A DNA stretch of 64,000 nucleotides, taken from contig NZ_FOFR01000004.1 of assembly GCF_900110955.1 (NCBI RefSeq), positions 355,033 through 419,032 of the forward strand. The letters are read 5' to 3'. The position numbers and the translations under genes are program-made. The notes under the pieces are model-generated. The model did no database searches and was not told the DNA's origin. It saw only the letters and a program-made list of their open reading frames with translations. This stretch comes from Lentzea xinjiangensis. GTDB taxonomy: Bacteria; Actinomycetota; Actinomycetes; Mycobacteriales; Pseudonocardiaceae. This document shows, one piece after another, positions 17,288 to 26,972 of this stretch (position 1 is the stretch's first letter; the number at the start of each line of letters is the position of its first letter).

Positions 17288-18111
17288 CGCCCTGCCTCCT
17301 TGACTGCCGTGTCGAAGTCGGGGCCGCACCAGGCACCGCCCACGTACTTCGCAGCGTACGACGAGGGGTCGAGCTCACCGCCGTGCTGCTCGAGCACCTC
17401 GGCGGCGTGCACCTCGGAGTCGTCGCGCGGCTCGTACCCGAGCTTGCGGGCCTCGTCCAGCGAGAACCAGCCGCGCGTGTTGGCCGAGACGCCCCACACG
17501 ACCCGGAACCCCGGTGACTCGGCGGAGAGGCAGGCCTCGAACAGCCGCGCGCCGTCGTCCGGCGACAGCCACGTCGACAGCATCCGCACGTCGCGCGGCT
17601 TCTCGAAGCACGAGCCGATGCGGATCGCGATCACGTCCATGCCGTAGCGGTCGGCGTACAGGGACCCCAACGCCTCCATGGCCACCTTCGAGACACCGTA
17701 GTAGGTGTCCGGTCGCGGGAAGGCGTAGTCACCGGCCTCGCCGCCGGCGCGCTCGACGTAGCCGACGGCGTGGTTCGAGCTGGCCAGGACCATCCGGCGC
17801 ACTCCCTGGCGCCGGGCGGCTTCCAGCACCGTGTGGGTGCCGTCGATGTTGACGCGCAGGATCTTCTCCCACGGTTCCTCGAGGCTGTGGCCGCCGAGGT
17901 GGATGACGGCGTCGACGTCCTCCATCGCGGCTTCCACCGCCGCCATGTCGGTCACCGAGGCCTGGACGAGCTCGACGTTCTCGCCGTCGGCGGCCGCGGG
18001 GAGCTCCGCGATGTCCAGCAGCCGCAGGACGCGGCCTTCCGCGGCCAGGCGGGTGCGCATGAGCGTTCCCACCCCGCCGGCGGCGCCGGTGATCAGGATG
18101 CGTGCGGTCAC
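17284..18111 (-). CDS. udh: uronate dehydrogenase
   Basis: 275-residue extended short-chain dehydrogenase. NAD-binding GAAGGVG (about 9-15), LASSNHAVGY with the catalytic Ser (about 108-117), and YYGVSK (about 136-141) giving the Tyr/Lys pair. This pattern fits uronate dehydrogenase, which oxidises D-glucuronate or D-galacturonate to the aldarolactone. The neighbouring glucarate dehydratase, keto-deoxyglucarate dehydratase and semialdehyde dehydrogenase complete the route to 2-oxoglutarate, which supports the call. Expressed after the IclR gene on the same strand (46-base gap). Confidence 0.83.
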   Translation of the reverse strand: MTARILITGAAGGVGTLMRTRLAAEGRVLRLLDIAELPAAADGENVELVQASVTDMAAVEAAMEDVDAVIHLGGHSLEEPWEKILRVNIDGTHTVLEAARRQGVRRMVLASSNHAVGYVERAGGEAGDYAFPRPDTYYGVSKVAMEALGSLYADRYGMDVIAIRIGSCFEKPRDVRMLSTWLSPDDGARLFEACLSAESPGFRVVWGVSANTRGWFSLDEARKLGYEPRDDSEVHAAEVLEQHGGELDPSSYAAKYVGGAWCGPDFDTAVKEAGR

Positions 18112-18157
18112 GGGTTGGACCCCTCCGTCGTGTGCGGGTGTATCGGCAAAACTCGCT

Positions 18158-18946
18158 TCAGCGACCGAACTGGCGGAGGAGCTCGGTGATCGTCCTGGCG
18201 GCGTCCAGCAGGGCGGAGACGACCTGCCGTTCGTGCTCGGGATCCAGCCTGCCCAGCGGCACCGAGCAGCTCATCGCGTCCAGCACGGGGTTGCGGTAGG
18301 GCAGCGCCACCGCGAAACAGCCCAGGCCGGGCGTGTTCTCCTCGCGTTCGTGCGCGTACCCGACGTTGCGGAAGCCCGCGAGCTGCTCGTGCAACGCGGC
18401 CCGGTCGGTCACGGTGTTGGGGGTCAGCGGCGCCAGCTCGCCGGAGAGGATCAGGTCGACCTCCTCGGGTGTGCGCGTCGAGAGCACGGCCTTGCCGAGC
18501 GACGTCGAGTGCGCGGGCAGCCGGCGGCCGACGCGGGAGACGACCCGCAGGTGGTGCTCCGACTCGCGGCTGGCCAGGTAGACGACGTCCGCGCCGTCCA
18601 GCCGGGCGAGGTGCACGGTCTCGTTGATCTCCTGGCGGACCTGCTCCATCACGCGGATCGCCGCGCGCACGACCGGGTCGTGGTCCAAATAGGACGTACC
18701 GACGAGCAGTGCGCGCACGCCGATGCCGTACGTGCCCCGGTCCGAGTCGACCTCCACCCAGCCGCGCGCGACCAGGGTCTGCAGCAGCATGTACAGGCTG
18801 GACTTGGGATAGCTGAGCTCGCGGTGCAGCTCGGTGAGCGTCAGCCTGCGGTCCGACGCGGAGAGCACCTCGAGCAGCTCCACCGTCCGGTCCGCGGACT
18901 TCACCGCCCCCGGACGAGCTGTGCTCTTGTCGATCGGCGACGCCAC
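18158..18946 (-). CDS. IclR-family regulator of the uronate/glucarate locus
   Basis: 262 residues from a GTG at 18946 that has GGAGG 4 bases upstream; an ATG at 18988 is the alternative. Winged helix-turn-helix at about 15-75 (LTLTELHRELSYPKSSLYMLLQTL) and an IclR effector domain behind it, with SLGKAVLS and the Cys-containing CSVPLGR segment. KdgR-type IclR proteins sense keto-deoxy sugar acids, in line with the flanking genes. The divergent control region at 18947-19084 holds a promoter and a candidate operator. Confidence 0.85.
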   Translation of the reverse strand: MASPIDKSTARPGAVKSADRTVELLEVLSASDRRLTLTELHRELSYPKSSLYMLLQTLVARGWVEVDSDRGTYGIGVRALLVGTSYLDHDPVVRAAIRVMEQVRQEINETVHLARLDGADVVYLASRESEHHLRVVSRVGRRLPAHSTSLGKAVLSTRTPEEVDLILSGELAPLTPNTVTDRAALHEQLAGFRNVGYAHEREENTPGLGCFAVALPYRNPVLDAMSCSVPLGRLDPEHERQVVSALLDAARTITELLRQFGR

Positions 18947-18992
18947 CTGGCCTCCTCGGCTGGCTTCTGGGAAACCTCCGCGCAACACGCCC

Positions 18993-19022
18993 TTGACACG
19001 TTGCTGTGCTGATTCTTACAGT
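18993..19022 (+). promoter_or_regulatory. candidate sigma-70 promoter of the glucarate operon
   Basis: TTGACA at 18993-18998 and TACAGT at 19017-19022, spacing 18 bases, about 60 bases upstream of the first (eroded) transporter gene. The -35 is a perfect consensus match. Confidence 0.55.
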
Positions 19023-19052
19023 CCTGCACCAGGTTCACAAGTACGACCCTAG

Positions 19053-19066
19053 TTCACATCCGTGAA
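19053..19066. promoter_or_regulatory. candidate IclR operator TTCAC-N4-GTGAA
   Basis: Perfect inverted repeat TTCACATCCGTGAA downstream of the promoter at 18993-19022; a further single TTCAC lies at 19034-19038. Position between the divergent IclR gene and the operon it probably controls is the main argument; protein binding is inference. Confidence 0.45.
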
Positions 19067-19084
19067 ACGGAAGGCTCTGCCACG

Positions 19085-19309
19085 ATGCGCCGGAGAACTG
19101 CCGCGACGACCGCCGCACCGGGCGTGGCGGTCCTGCTCGCAGGGTCGAGCGTGTGCGCCGGCGAGGCGCGGCCGTTCCCGAGCGTTCCGAACTTCGCGCC
19201 CTTTCGGCAGAAGACCTCCGAGACCCTCTTCGCGAACTCTCCCGCCGAGCTGAGGTCGCCGGCGGCCGGGCTGAAGAGGGAGCTCCGGAACCAGAAGGCG
19301 TCGCAGTGA
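19085..19309 (+). pseudogene. remnant of sugar ABC transporter substrate-binding protein
   Basis: An open 74-codon remnant. The first ~25 residues are a lipoprotein-type signal (VAVLLAGSSVC) with a Pro inside the hydrophobic core and an unusual Val before Cys. The last ~35 (FRQKTSETLFANSPAELRSP...) look like the C-terminus of an extracellular sugar-binding protein. The roughly 350 residues that belong between are missing, while the frame stays open. Its stop still overlaps the next start as GTGA, as in an intact transporter operon. Confidence 0.72.
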
Positions 19310-19640
19310 CGGCAGTGCGGTCACTCGACCACCAAGACGTGGGCTCGACGGCTAGTGGCGGCGGTGCCGTCGACACCCACCCCGTGAGGCGGCGCCGCCG
19401 GCGCCGCCTCACGGGAGCCACGTTCGTCCCGCGGCTCTTCCTGCTGCCGGCCGCGCTGGTCTTCCTGGTCTTCGAGCGCATCCCGATGGCAGGGGGAATC
19501 CGGCTCTCGCTGTTCGATGTCAGGCCGTTCCCCTCGGCGGGATCCGGCGGCCGTTCTCCTACCCGGTGCCGTTGTTCCTGGTTACCTTGGTTATCGCGAT
19601 CAGCGTGCAGTGGTACCGCCGGAGGAGGGAGGCGCGGTGA
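19306..19640 (+). pseudogene. remnant of first sugar ABC permease gene (deleted and frameshifted)
   Basis: Begins GTG at 19306. The first reading frame gives a Gly/Arg-rich cytoplasmic start and the first membrane helix of a MalF/UgpA-type permease (FVPRLFLLPAALVFLVFERIP). From about 19551 the permease C-terminus (YPVPLFLVTLVIAISVQWYR) continues in a different frame and stops at 19640, overlapping the next start. About 200 residues including the EAA loop are missing, so it cannot make a working permease. Confidence 0.72.
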
Positions 19641-19939
19641 GCCTCGACTCGAGCCGCTTCGGCAGCGCCATCGGCCGGCCCACCCGCCCCGGCGCGTGGG
19701 CCGGCAAGACCGTCAGGGTCGTCCTGGCGAACTCGCTGATCATCGCCGGTGGCGCGCTGCTGTCGCAGCTCTCGGTGAGCGTGTCCGCCGCCTGCGCGCC
19801 GGCGCGCAAGAGGTTCCGCGGTCAGGCCGTCGCACTGCTGGTCATCCTCCCGCTGGGGGCGTGGGGTTTCTCCATCTTTTGCCTGTCGCTGCAGAAGTCC
19901 TTCCTGCGTGGGATCACCACCGGAGCGATCAAGGGATGA
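19637..19939 (+). pseudogene. remnant of second sugar ABC permease gene
   Basis: 100 open codons from GTG at 19637, against about 280 in the MalG/UgpE family. It keeps the N-terminal tail, one central segment (ANSLIIAGGALLSQLSVSVS, then ARKRFRGQ) and the family's typical end (FLRGITTGAIKG). Four of six helices and the EAA loop are absent. Its stop overlaps the ATG of the next, intact gene as ATGA. Confidence 0.75.
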
Positions 19940-20850
19940 GTCTGGTTATGCAACTCGATGGTGTGCTGTTCTTCCCGGTGACCCCGTTCGACAGCGAGGG
20001 GAACATCGCGTACGACGTGCTGGCCGAGCACGTCAAGCACGGTGTCTCCGCCGGGCCGGGCGCGGTGTTCGTCGCCTGCGGCACCGGCGAGTTCCACGCG
20101 CTGGGCCTGGAGGAGTTCGAGCGCGCGGTGGCGGTCGCGGTCGAGGCGACCGGGGGCAAGGTCCCGGTGTTCGCCGGCGCGGGCGGCTCGGTCGTGGCGA
20201 CCAAGCAGTTCGTCGAGGCGGCCGGACGTGCCGGTGCCAACGGCATCCTGCTGCTGCCGCCCTACCTGGTGACCAACCCCGCCGCGGGCCTCGTCCGGTA
20301 CGTGGCCGAAGCCGCCGCCGCGACCGAGCTGCCGATCATCGTGTACCAGCGCAACAACGCGCGGTTCACGCCGGAGACCGCCGTCGAGGTCGCGTCGATC
20401 CCCAACGTCGTGGGCTTCAAGGACGGCATCGGCGACCTCGACCAGATGGCGAGGGTCGTGCTGTCGGTCCGCGCGGGGGTCGACAAGCCCTTCCAGTTCT
20501 TCAACGGTTTGCCGACCGCGGAGATGACCCAGCTCGCGTACCGGGGCATCGGCGTCGACCTGTACTCGTCGGCGGTGTTCTGCTTCGCGCCGGAGATCTC
20601 GCTCGGCTTCTACAACGCCGTGCAGTCCGGTGACGTCGAGCTGGTGAACCGGTTCCTGTTCGAGTTCTACAAGCCCCTGGTCGAGCTGCGCGACAAGGTG
20701 CCCGGCTACGCCGTCGCCCTGGTGAAGGCCGCGGTGCGCGCGAACGGCCTCGACGTCGGCGGCGTGCGCCCGCCGCTGGTCGACCCGTCGGACGAGCACC
20801 TGGCCGCTCTCGACAAGATCATCGCCGCGGGCAAGGCACTGCTGGCCTGA
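19936..20850 (+). CDS. kdgD: 5-dehydro-4-deoxyglucarate dehydratase
   Basis: 304-residue enzyme of the DapA/N-acetylneuraminate lyase class I family. It shows GTGEFHALGLEEF (about 50-62), YQRNNARF with the catalytic Tyr (about 138) and GFKDGIGD with the Schiff-base Lys (about 163). It dehydrates and decarboxylates 5-keto-4-deoxy-glucarate to 2-oxoglutarate semialdehyde, the substrate of the dehydrogenase at 15785-17287. ATG at 19936 overlaps the preceding remnant by 4 bases; glucarate dehydratase follows after 14 bases. Confidence 0.9.
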   Translation: MSLVMQLDGVLFFPVTPFDSEGNIAYDVLAEHVKHGVSAGPGAVFVACGTGEFHALGLEEFERAVAVAVEATGGKVPVFAGAGGSVVATKQFVEAAGRAGANGILLLPPYLVTNPAAGLVRYVAEAAAATELPIIVYQRNNARFTPETAVEVASIPNVVGFKDGIGDLDQMARVVLSVRAGVDKPFQFFNGLPTAEMTQLAYRGIGVDLYSSAVFCFAPEISLGFYNAVQSGDVELVNRFLFEFYKPLVELRDKVPGYAVALVKAAVRANGLDVGGVRPPLVDPSDEHLAALDKIIAAGKALLA

Positions 20851-20864
20851 AGGGGCGGGACACT

Positions 20865-22124
20865 GTGAAGATCACCGAGATCGTTCTGACACCTGTCGCC
20901 TTCCGCGACCCGCCGCTGCTGAACGCGGCCGGCGTGCACGAGCCGTGGGCGCTGCGCACGATCGTCGAGGTGCACACCGACGAAGGCAGTTCCGGACTGG
21001 GGGAGACCTACGGCGACCTCGCGCACCTGGAGCGCTCGCGGTCCGTCGTGGACTCCCTGATCGGGCTCGACGTCTTCGCCCTGAACGAGATGCACGCGCG
21101 GGTCGGCGCGGTGCTGGGCGGCGAGGTCGGGCTGGACAAGCACGGCCTCACCGGAAACATCACGGCGGAGAGCACCGTCGACCGCGTGTACTCGCCGTTC
21201 GAGGTCGCGTGCCTGGACATCCAGGGCAAGGCGCTGGGCCGTCCGGTGCACGACCTGCTGGGCGGCGCGGTCCGGTCGTCCGTGCCGTACTCCGCCTACC
21301 TGTTCTACAAGTGGGACGGGCATCCCGGCGCCGAGCCGGACGAGTGGGGTGAGGCGGTCGACCCCGCCGGGATCGTGGCGCAGGCCCGCAAGATGATCGG
21401 CGAGTACGGGTTCGGCTCGATCAAGCTCAAGGGCGGGGTGTTCCCGCCGGAGCAGGAGGTCGAGGCGATCCGGGCGTTGCGCGAAGCGTTCCCGGACCAC
21501 CCGCTGCGGCTGGACCCCAACGCGGCCTGGTCGCCCGCGACGTCGCTGAAGGTCGCGGCCGAGCTCGACGGCGTGCTGGAGTACCTGGAGGACCCGACGC
21601 CGGAGATCTCCGGAATGGCCGAGGTGGCCGCGAAAGCGCCGATGCCTTTGGCCACCAACATGTGCGTCGTCGCGTTCGAGCACCTCAGGCCGTCGGTGGA
21701 GCAGGACGCCGTGCAGGTGCTGCTGTCCGACCACCACTACTGGGGCGGACTGCAGCGGTCGCGGCAACTGGGCATGATCTGCCAGACCTTCGGCATCGGC
21801 CTGTCGATGCACTCCAACTCGCACCTCGGCATCTCGCTGGCCGCGATGACCCACCTGGCCGCGGCGACGCCGAACCTGAACTACGCGTGCGACACGCACT
21901 ACCCGTGGAACGCCCGGGACGAGGTCGTCGAGCCGGGCGTGCTGTCCTTTGTGGATGGTGCCGTGCCGGTGCCGACGACGCCCGGTCTCGGTGTGTCGCT
22001 GGATCGCGACGCGCTGGCGCGACTGGCGGAGAACTACGTCCGTTGCGGCATCACCTCCCGCGACGACACGGGCTACATGCAGAAGTTCGACCCGAGCTAC
22101 GAGAGGAAGCGTCCCCGGTGGTGA
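20865..22124 (+). CDS. gudD: glucarate dehydratase
   Basis: 419-residue enolase-superfamily enzyme. Catalytic features: the KxK pair in GSIKLKGG (about 187-194), metal ligands in RLDPNAAW and LEDPTP, the ATNMC segment, and the His-Asp dyad in SDHHYWGGL and SMHSNSHLG. It converts D-glucarate (and L-idarate) to 5-keto-4-deoxy-glucarate. Starts with GTG at 20865 with GGGGCGGG upstream. Together with udh, kdgD and the semialdehyde dehydrogenase it makes a complete oxidative uronate route. Confidence 0.93.
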   Translation: MKITEIVLTPVAFRDPPLLNAAGVHEPWALRTIVEVHTDEGSSGLGETYGDLAHLERSRSVVDSLIGLDVFALNEMHARVGAVLGGEVGLDKHGLTGNITAESTVDRVYSPFEVACLDIQGKALGRPVHDLLGGAVRSSVPYSAYLFYKWDGHPGAEPDEWGEAVDPAGIVAQARKMIGEYGFGSIKLKGGVFPPEQEVEAIRALREAFPDHPLRLDPNAAWSPATSLKVAAELDGVLEYLEDPTPEISGMAEVAAKAPMPLATNMCVVAFEHLRPSVEQDAVQVLLSDHHYWGGLQRSRQLGMICQTFGIGLSMHSNSHLGISLAAMTHLAAATPNLNYACDTHYPWNARDEVVEPGVLSFVDGAVPVPTTPGLGVSLDRDALARLAENYVRCGITSRDDTGYMQKFDPSYERKRPRW

Positions 22125-23254
22125 AGTCGGTTGTCCACGCCTATCCGTGGGACCTGGTCGGAGACCCTGAGGCCGTCAAGCGGTACCAGGGGCTCGGTGT
22201 CGACGCGATCGCCCTCGCGGCGTCCTACCACACCGTGCGGGCCGCGACCCCGTTGCACCCTTCGCACCGGCTGGTCGACGCCCGGCACGCGGCTCTCTAC
22301 CTCCCCGTGCGCACCGCGAACTACGGCCGGCTGGTGCCCGCCGAACCGTCCTGGATGGACGGTTCCGACTCGTTCGGCGAAGCGGCGGCGCTCGTCCGCG
22401 CCGCCGGGCTGCCGGTGTACGCGTGGACTGTGCTCACGCACAACTCGCGCCTGGGCGACCTGCACCCGGACGTGACGGTCGTGAACGCGTTCGGGGACCG
22501 CTACCCGTACGCGTTGTGCACCTCGCAGCCGGACGTCGTCGAGTACGCGTCGGTGCTGGTGTCCGAGGTGCTGGAGCTCGGCGCGCCGGACGGCGTCGTG
22601 CTGGAGGCCTGCGGCCCGCTGGGCTTTTTTCACGGCGGGCACCACGAGAAGACCGACGGCACCGACTGGAACGCGGTGCAGCAGAAGCTGCTGTCGCTCT
22701 GCTTCTGCTCGGCCTGCACCGCCCTGTACGCCGACCCGGACGCGCTGCGCGCCGCGGTCCGGGCCGGCGTCGACCGCGGCGCTCCCAGCGTCGAGGAAGC
22801 GCTGGGAGCGCTCGCGCAGGACGTTCAGGCCGTGCGCACCGGGGTGGTGCGGTCGCTGCGGAAGAGGCTGGTCGGCGAGATCCGCGCTGCCGCGCCCTCT
22901 GTCCGGGTCGGCATGCACGTGACGGCGGACCCTTGGGGCACCGGGCCGTTCGCGACCGTCGCCGGCGGTCTGGACGCCGGCCTCGACGTGCTGACGACGA
23001 TGTGCTGGCCCGGCCCTGACGTCGCCGTGCCGGGCATCGAGGCCCTCCGCGCGGTCGCCGGGGACACGCGGATCGCCGCGTACGTGCTGGGGCTGCCGCC
23101 GAAGCCCGCGGACGGTGCGGCGCTCACGGAGGAGTGGCTCGCCTACGTGGCTGCCGGCGTGCGGGAGTTCCACCTCTACCACGGTGGACTGGCGTCCGCC
23201 GCCCGTCTGGACGCGCTGCGCGAGGCCGTGGCCGCCGTGTCCCGGCAACTGTGA
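22121..23254 (+). CDS. uncharacterised protein of the glucarate operon, TIM-barrel hydrolase-like
   Basis: 377 residues starting at GTG 22121, overlapping the gudD stop as GTGA (GTG 22118 is also possible), so it is coupled to the pathway. No signal peptide or membrane segment. Alternating strand/helix pattern suggests a (beta/alpha)8 barrel; features are THNSRLG, EACGPLGFFHGGHHEK (about 162-177) and a CFCSAC Cys cluster (about 194-199) of the kind seen in some glycosidase-like barrels. I do not recognise a named family. A role in releasing or isomerising uronates is inference from position only. Confidence 0.72.
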   Translation: MKSVVHAYPWDLVGDPEAVKRYQGLGVDAIALAASYHTVRAATPLHPSHRLVDARHAALYLPVRTANYGRLVPAEPSWMDGSDSFGEAAALVRAAGLPVYAWTVLTHNSRLGDLHPDVTVVNAFGDRYPYALCTSQPDVVEYASVLVSEVLELGAPDGVVLEACGPLGFFHGGHHEKTDGTDWNAVQQKLLSLCFCSACTALYADPDALRAAVRAGVDRGAPSVEEALGALAQDVQAVRTGVVRSLRKRLVGEIRAAAPSVRVGMHVTADPWGTGPFATVAGGLDAGLDVLTTMCWPGPDVAVPGIEALRAVAGDTRIAAYVLGLPPKPADGAALTEEWLAYVAAGVREFHLYHGGLASAARLDALREAVAAVSRQL

Positions 23255-23301
23255 AGCGAACTCACTGCAACCCGTTGTGAGCGCGGTTCCGTCCTTGGTG
23301 C

Positions 23302-23784
23302 ATGAGGCACATTGGAACCGTGGTTGGCCCACTTGTGAGTGCAGGCGCGCTGCTGCTGGTGGTTTCCGCTTGTGGCGGTGCGCAGAACGCGGGCACCGGC
23401 GCAGGTGGCGGTCCGACGTTGCCGACCGCCACCTCGTCCTCCGAGGCGCCGCCGGACATCGCGCCCGGTGAGATGCCGCCGGACGGCAAACCGGTGACGA
23501 AGCTCGACACCAACGCCCTGTCGCCGGAGTTCCCGCGCACCGTGTGGACGCAGGGCGACGGCCGCACCGTCGGCCTGATCGGCCAGGAAGGCGGGTGCGG
23601 CAAGGCCAGCGCGTCCGTGCTGGAGCAGTCGACGTCCGCCGTGAAGATCGAACTCGTCGAGACGCTGCCGCTGGACAAGCAGGCGTGCACGATGGACATC
23701 CGCTTCCCCTCGCTGACGGTGCAGCTGTCGGAGCCCCTCGGCGAGCGCACGGTCGCGCTGACGTCGCGGCAGGAACAGAAGTAG
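23302..23784 (+). CDS. lipoprotein of unknown function, paralogue 1
   Basis: 160 residues with lipobox VVSAC (lipid Cys 24), a Gly/Pro/Ser/Thr linker and a ~90-residue C-terminal domain with two Cys (GGCGKAS and QACTMDI). The domain is clearly related to that of the next gene: both read GC-x2-A ... V-x-I-x-LV ... C-x2-(D/E)I-R ... LTV-x-L-x2-PLG-x-R, ending near SRQE/SREE. Probably a small secreted beta-rich fold with one disulfide. Function unknown. Confidence 0.7.
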   Translation: MRHIGTVVGPLVSAGALLLVVSACGGAQNAGTGAGGGPTLPTATSSSEAPPDIAPGEMPPDGKPVTKLDTNALSPEFPRTVWTQGDGRTVGLIGQEGGCGKASASVLEQSTSAVKIELVETLPLDKQACTMDIRFPSLTVQLSEPLGERTVALTSRQEQK

Positions 23785-23798
23785 ACCTCCCTCCCCGC

Positions 23799-23863
23799 GA
23801 TGCCCGGCCGGCACCTGCCCCGCCGGCCGGGCATCCCCCCGCTTCACCGGGCCTTTCCGGCCC
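23799..23863 (+). terminator. two consecutive hairpins after lipoprotein 1
   Basis: A perfect 14-bp stem GATGCCCGGCCGGC / GCCGGCCGGGCATC (23799-23835) is followed by CCGGGCC-TTTCC-GGCCCGG and TTT (23845-23863). The second one has the shape of an intrinsic terminator; it ends 20 bases before the next start codon. Confidence 0.6.
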
Positions 23864-23883
23864 GGTTTGCAAGGATGGTGCGC

Positions 23884-24441
23884 ATGAGAAACGCCGTCGC
23901 TGCCGTTGCTCTCCCCGTCGCCGCACTCGCCGCCGTGCTCGCCGGCTGCTCGTCGGGCACGCAGTCCGGCGCGCCGGGGGCCAGCTCGCCGGGCGCCAGC
24001 TCGCCGGGTGCCGCGCCCACCTCGGTCACGTCCGCGCCGGGCGCCACCGGCTCGTCCGGCGTGAACCCCACGAACGCCCCGGTCCCGCCTCCCGTCTCCA
24101 TCTCGGAGCAGAAGCCGGTCGTGCCGCCCAACGTCACCCCGGTGGCCAAGGAGCGCGTTGACACGACATCGTTGTCAGACACCTACCGCGACGAGGCCTA
24201 CGTCTTCGGCGACGGTCGCGACGTCGAAGTCTTCGGGATGGGCGGCGGGTGCAAGGAGGCCCGCGCCGAGGTGACGGGGCAGTCGGCCGAGGTCGTCCAC
24301 ATCACGCTGGTCACGATCACCAAGCAGCCGGCGGGCACGGTGTGCGCCCAGGAGATCCGCCAGGTGCCGTTGACCGTTCGCTTGGACGCGCCGCTGGGGG
24401 ATCGCCGGCTGATCCTGGAGTCTCGCGAGGAGACCGGCTGA
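23884..24441 (+). CDS. lipoprotein of unknown function, paralogue 2
   Basis: 185 residues, lipobox VLAGC (lipid Cys 20), a longer linker with tandem GASSP units (encoded near 23970-24010), then the same C-terminal domain as the preceding gene (GGCKEARAEV ... CAQEIRQVPLTVRLDAPLGDRR). Tandem duplication with diverged linkers. ATG at 23884; a GTG at 23878 is equally placed. A 50-nt palindromic repeat lies downstream. Confidence 0.7.
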   Translation: MRNAVAAVALPVAALAAVLAGCSSGTQSGAPGASSPGASSPGAAPTSVTSAPGATGSSGVNPTNAPVPPPVSISEQKPVVPPNVTPVAKERVDTTSLSDTYRDEAYVFGDGRDVEVFGMGGGCKEARAEVTGQSAEVVHITLVTITKQPAGTVCAQEIRQVPLTVRLDAPLGDRRLILESREETG

Positions 24442-24532
24442 TCACGGCTTCGCTCGCGGGGCCCGGCTCCGCTGAGCGTGAACGACCGCCGCACACCCCT
24501 TCCTGATCTTGCTGCACCCTCGCTCACCTGGG

Positions 24533-24582
24533 CCTTAGCAATGACTCTTTGGACTTCGTCCGCAAAAGAGTCGTTGCAAAGG
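24533..24582. repeat. 50-nt palindromic intergenic repeat, copy B
   Basis: Arms CCTTAGCAATGACTCTTT and AAAGAGTCGTTGCAAAGG pair over about 18 positions with two imperfections. On the minus strand it shares the core GCGGACGAAGTCCAAAGAG exactly with copy C. It lies between the convergent ends of lipoprotein 2 and the VOC gene, so it may serve as a two-way terminator. Confidence 0.8.
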
Positions 24583-24620
24583 GCTGGGGAGGGCGGGTGA
24601 GGGGGAGCGGGCGAGGTGGT

Positions 24621-24976
24621 TCAGGCGTCGGCGAGGAACTCGACGCGGTTGCCGACGCCGTCGAAGGTGTGGAAGCGGAGTCTGCCCGGGATCTCCGCCG
24701 GATCGGCCCAGACGACCGGGTGGCCGGCCGCCGCCACGGCCTCGGCGACCTGGGGCACGTCGACCACGAACGCCGGGTGCGCCTTGCGCGCAGGCCGGAA
24801 GGCGTCCTCGACGCCGACGTGCAGCTCGCCACCGCCGGGCACCGCGAACCAGCAGCCGCCCGCGCCGCGAGCAGCGGCGGTTTGGGCAGTTCCGCCCAGC
24901 CGAGCACGCCCGTGTAGAAGGCGCGTTGCTCGTCCTCGGAACCGGCCGGACAGGCGACCTGCACGTGGTGGATCAT
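24621..24976 (-). pseudogene. VOC/glyoxalase-family gene with a single-base frameshift
   Basis: The N-terminal half (MIHHVQVACPAGSEDEQRAF..., ending PPLLAAR) and C-terminal half (GGCWFAVPGGGELHVGVEDA ..., ending RVEFLADA) of one ~119-residue VOC protein lie in two minus-strand frames. Adding one G in the run at about 24859-24861 would restore the full frame, including the metal-site His of HHVQV and the Glu near the end (RVEFL). It is either a recent inactivation or a one-base sequencing error. The usual role would be a small metalloenzyme or antibiotic-binding protein. Confidence 0.7.
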
Positions 24977-25043
24977 GGCGAAACCCCCGATCGCAACGAA
25001 TACGGGACAACCGTACTGTCGCGATCGGGGGTTCCGGGGCAGG

Positions 25044-26708
<1,665 letters not shown>

Positions 26709-26810
26709 AACTCCAACGGTGTGCAGTTCGGATCGGAAAACCGTACCGCCATCGCAGGGGCGCGTTGCTGTGATCCACGCCCACCGTGTTCGAGCACACC
26801 CGGAACGAAC

Positions 26811-26847
26811 GGAAGGCCGGGGCAGCCCCCGGCTGCCCCGACCTTCC
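26811..26847 (-). terminator. GC-rich hairpin downstream of sigB
   Basis: Stem GGAAGG-C-CGGGGCAGCC with CCC loop and GGCTGCCCCG-A-CCTTCC: 16 bp with one mismatch. It lies 126 bases after the sigB stop and 100 bases before the fumarase start, both on the minus strand. No T-run follows, so terminator activity is inferred. Confidence 0.5.
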
Positions 26848-26972
26848 TCCGTGAGCGACTACCGACTTGCGGCGGGCGTCGCGTGGCTCTGGTAACGCCC
26901 GACCGTGCCGTGAGTTGACTCACAAGTCAATACTGCCGGAAGGGTGAGATCCGACCGTGACGGCTCGCGGGG

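Noticed and set aside
19153..20850. A single long fusion protein reading from the transporter remnants into kdgD
   Set aside because: The frame happens to be open, but the middle is read out of the permease frame and kdgD has its own coupled ATG at 19936.
22626..22634. Run of T in a GC-rich gene (GGCTTTTTTCAC) as a possible slippage site or terminator
   Set aside because: It encodes Gly-Phe-Phe-His in a continuous, conserved-looking frame and has no hairpin before it.
26911..26930. Overlapping palindromes TGAGT-TG-ACTCA and TTGACT-CAC-AAGTCAA
   Set aside because: They lie just downstream of sigB and about 200 bases before fumarase, without any promoter element nearby; they may be chance.
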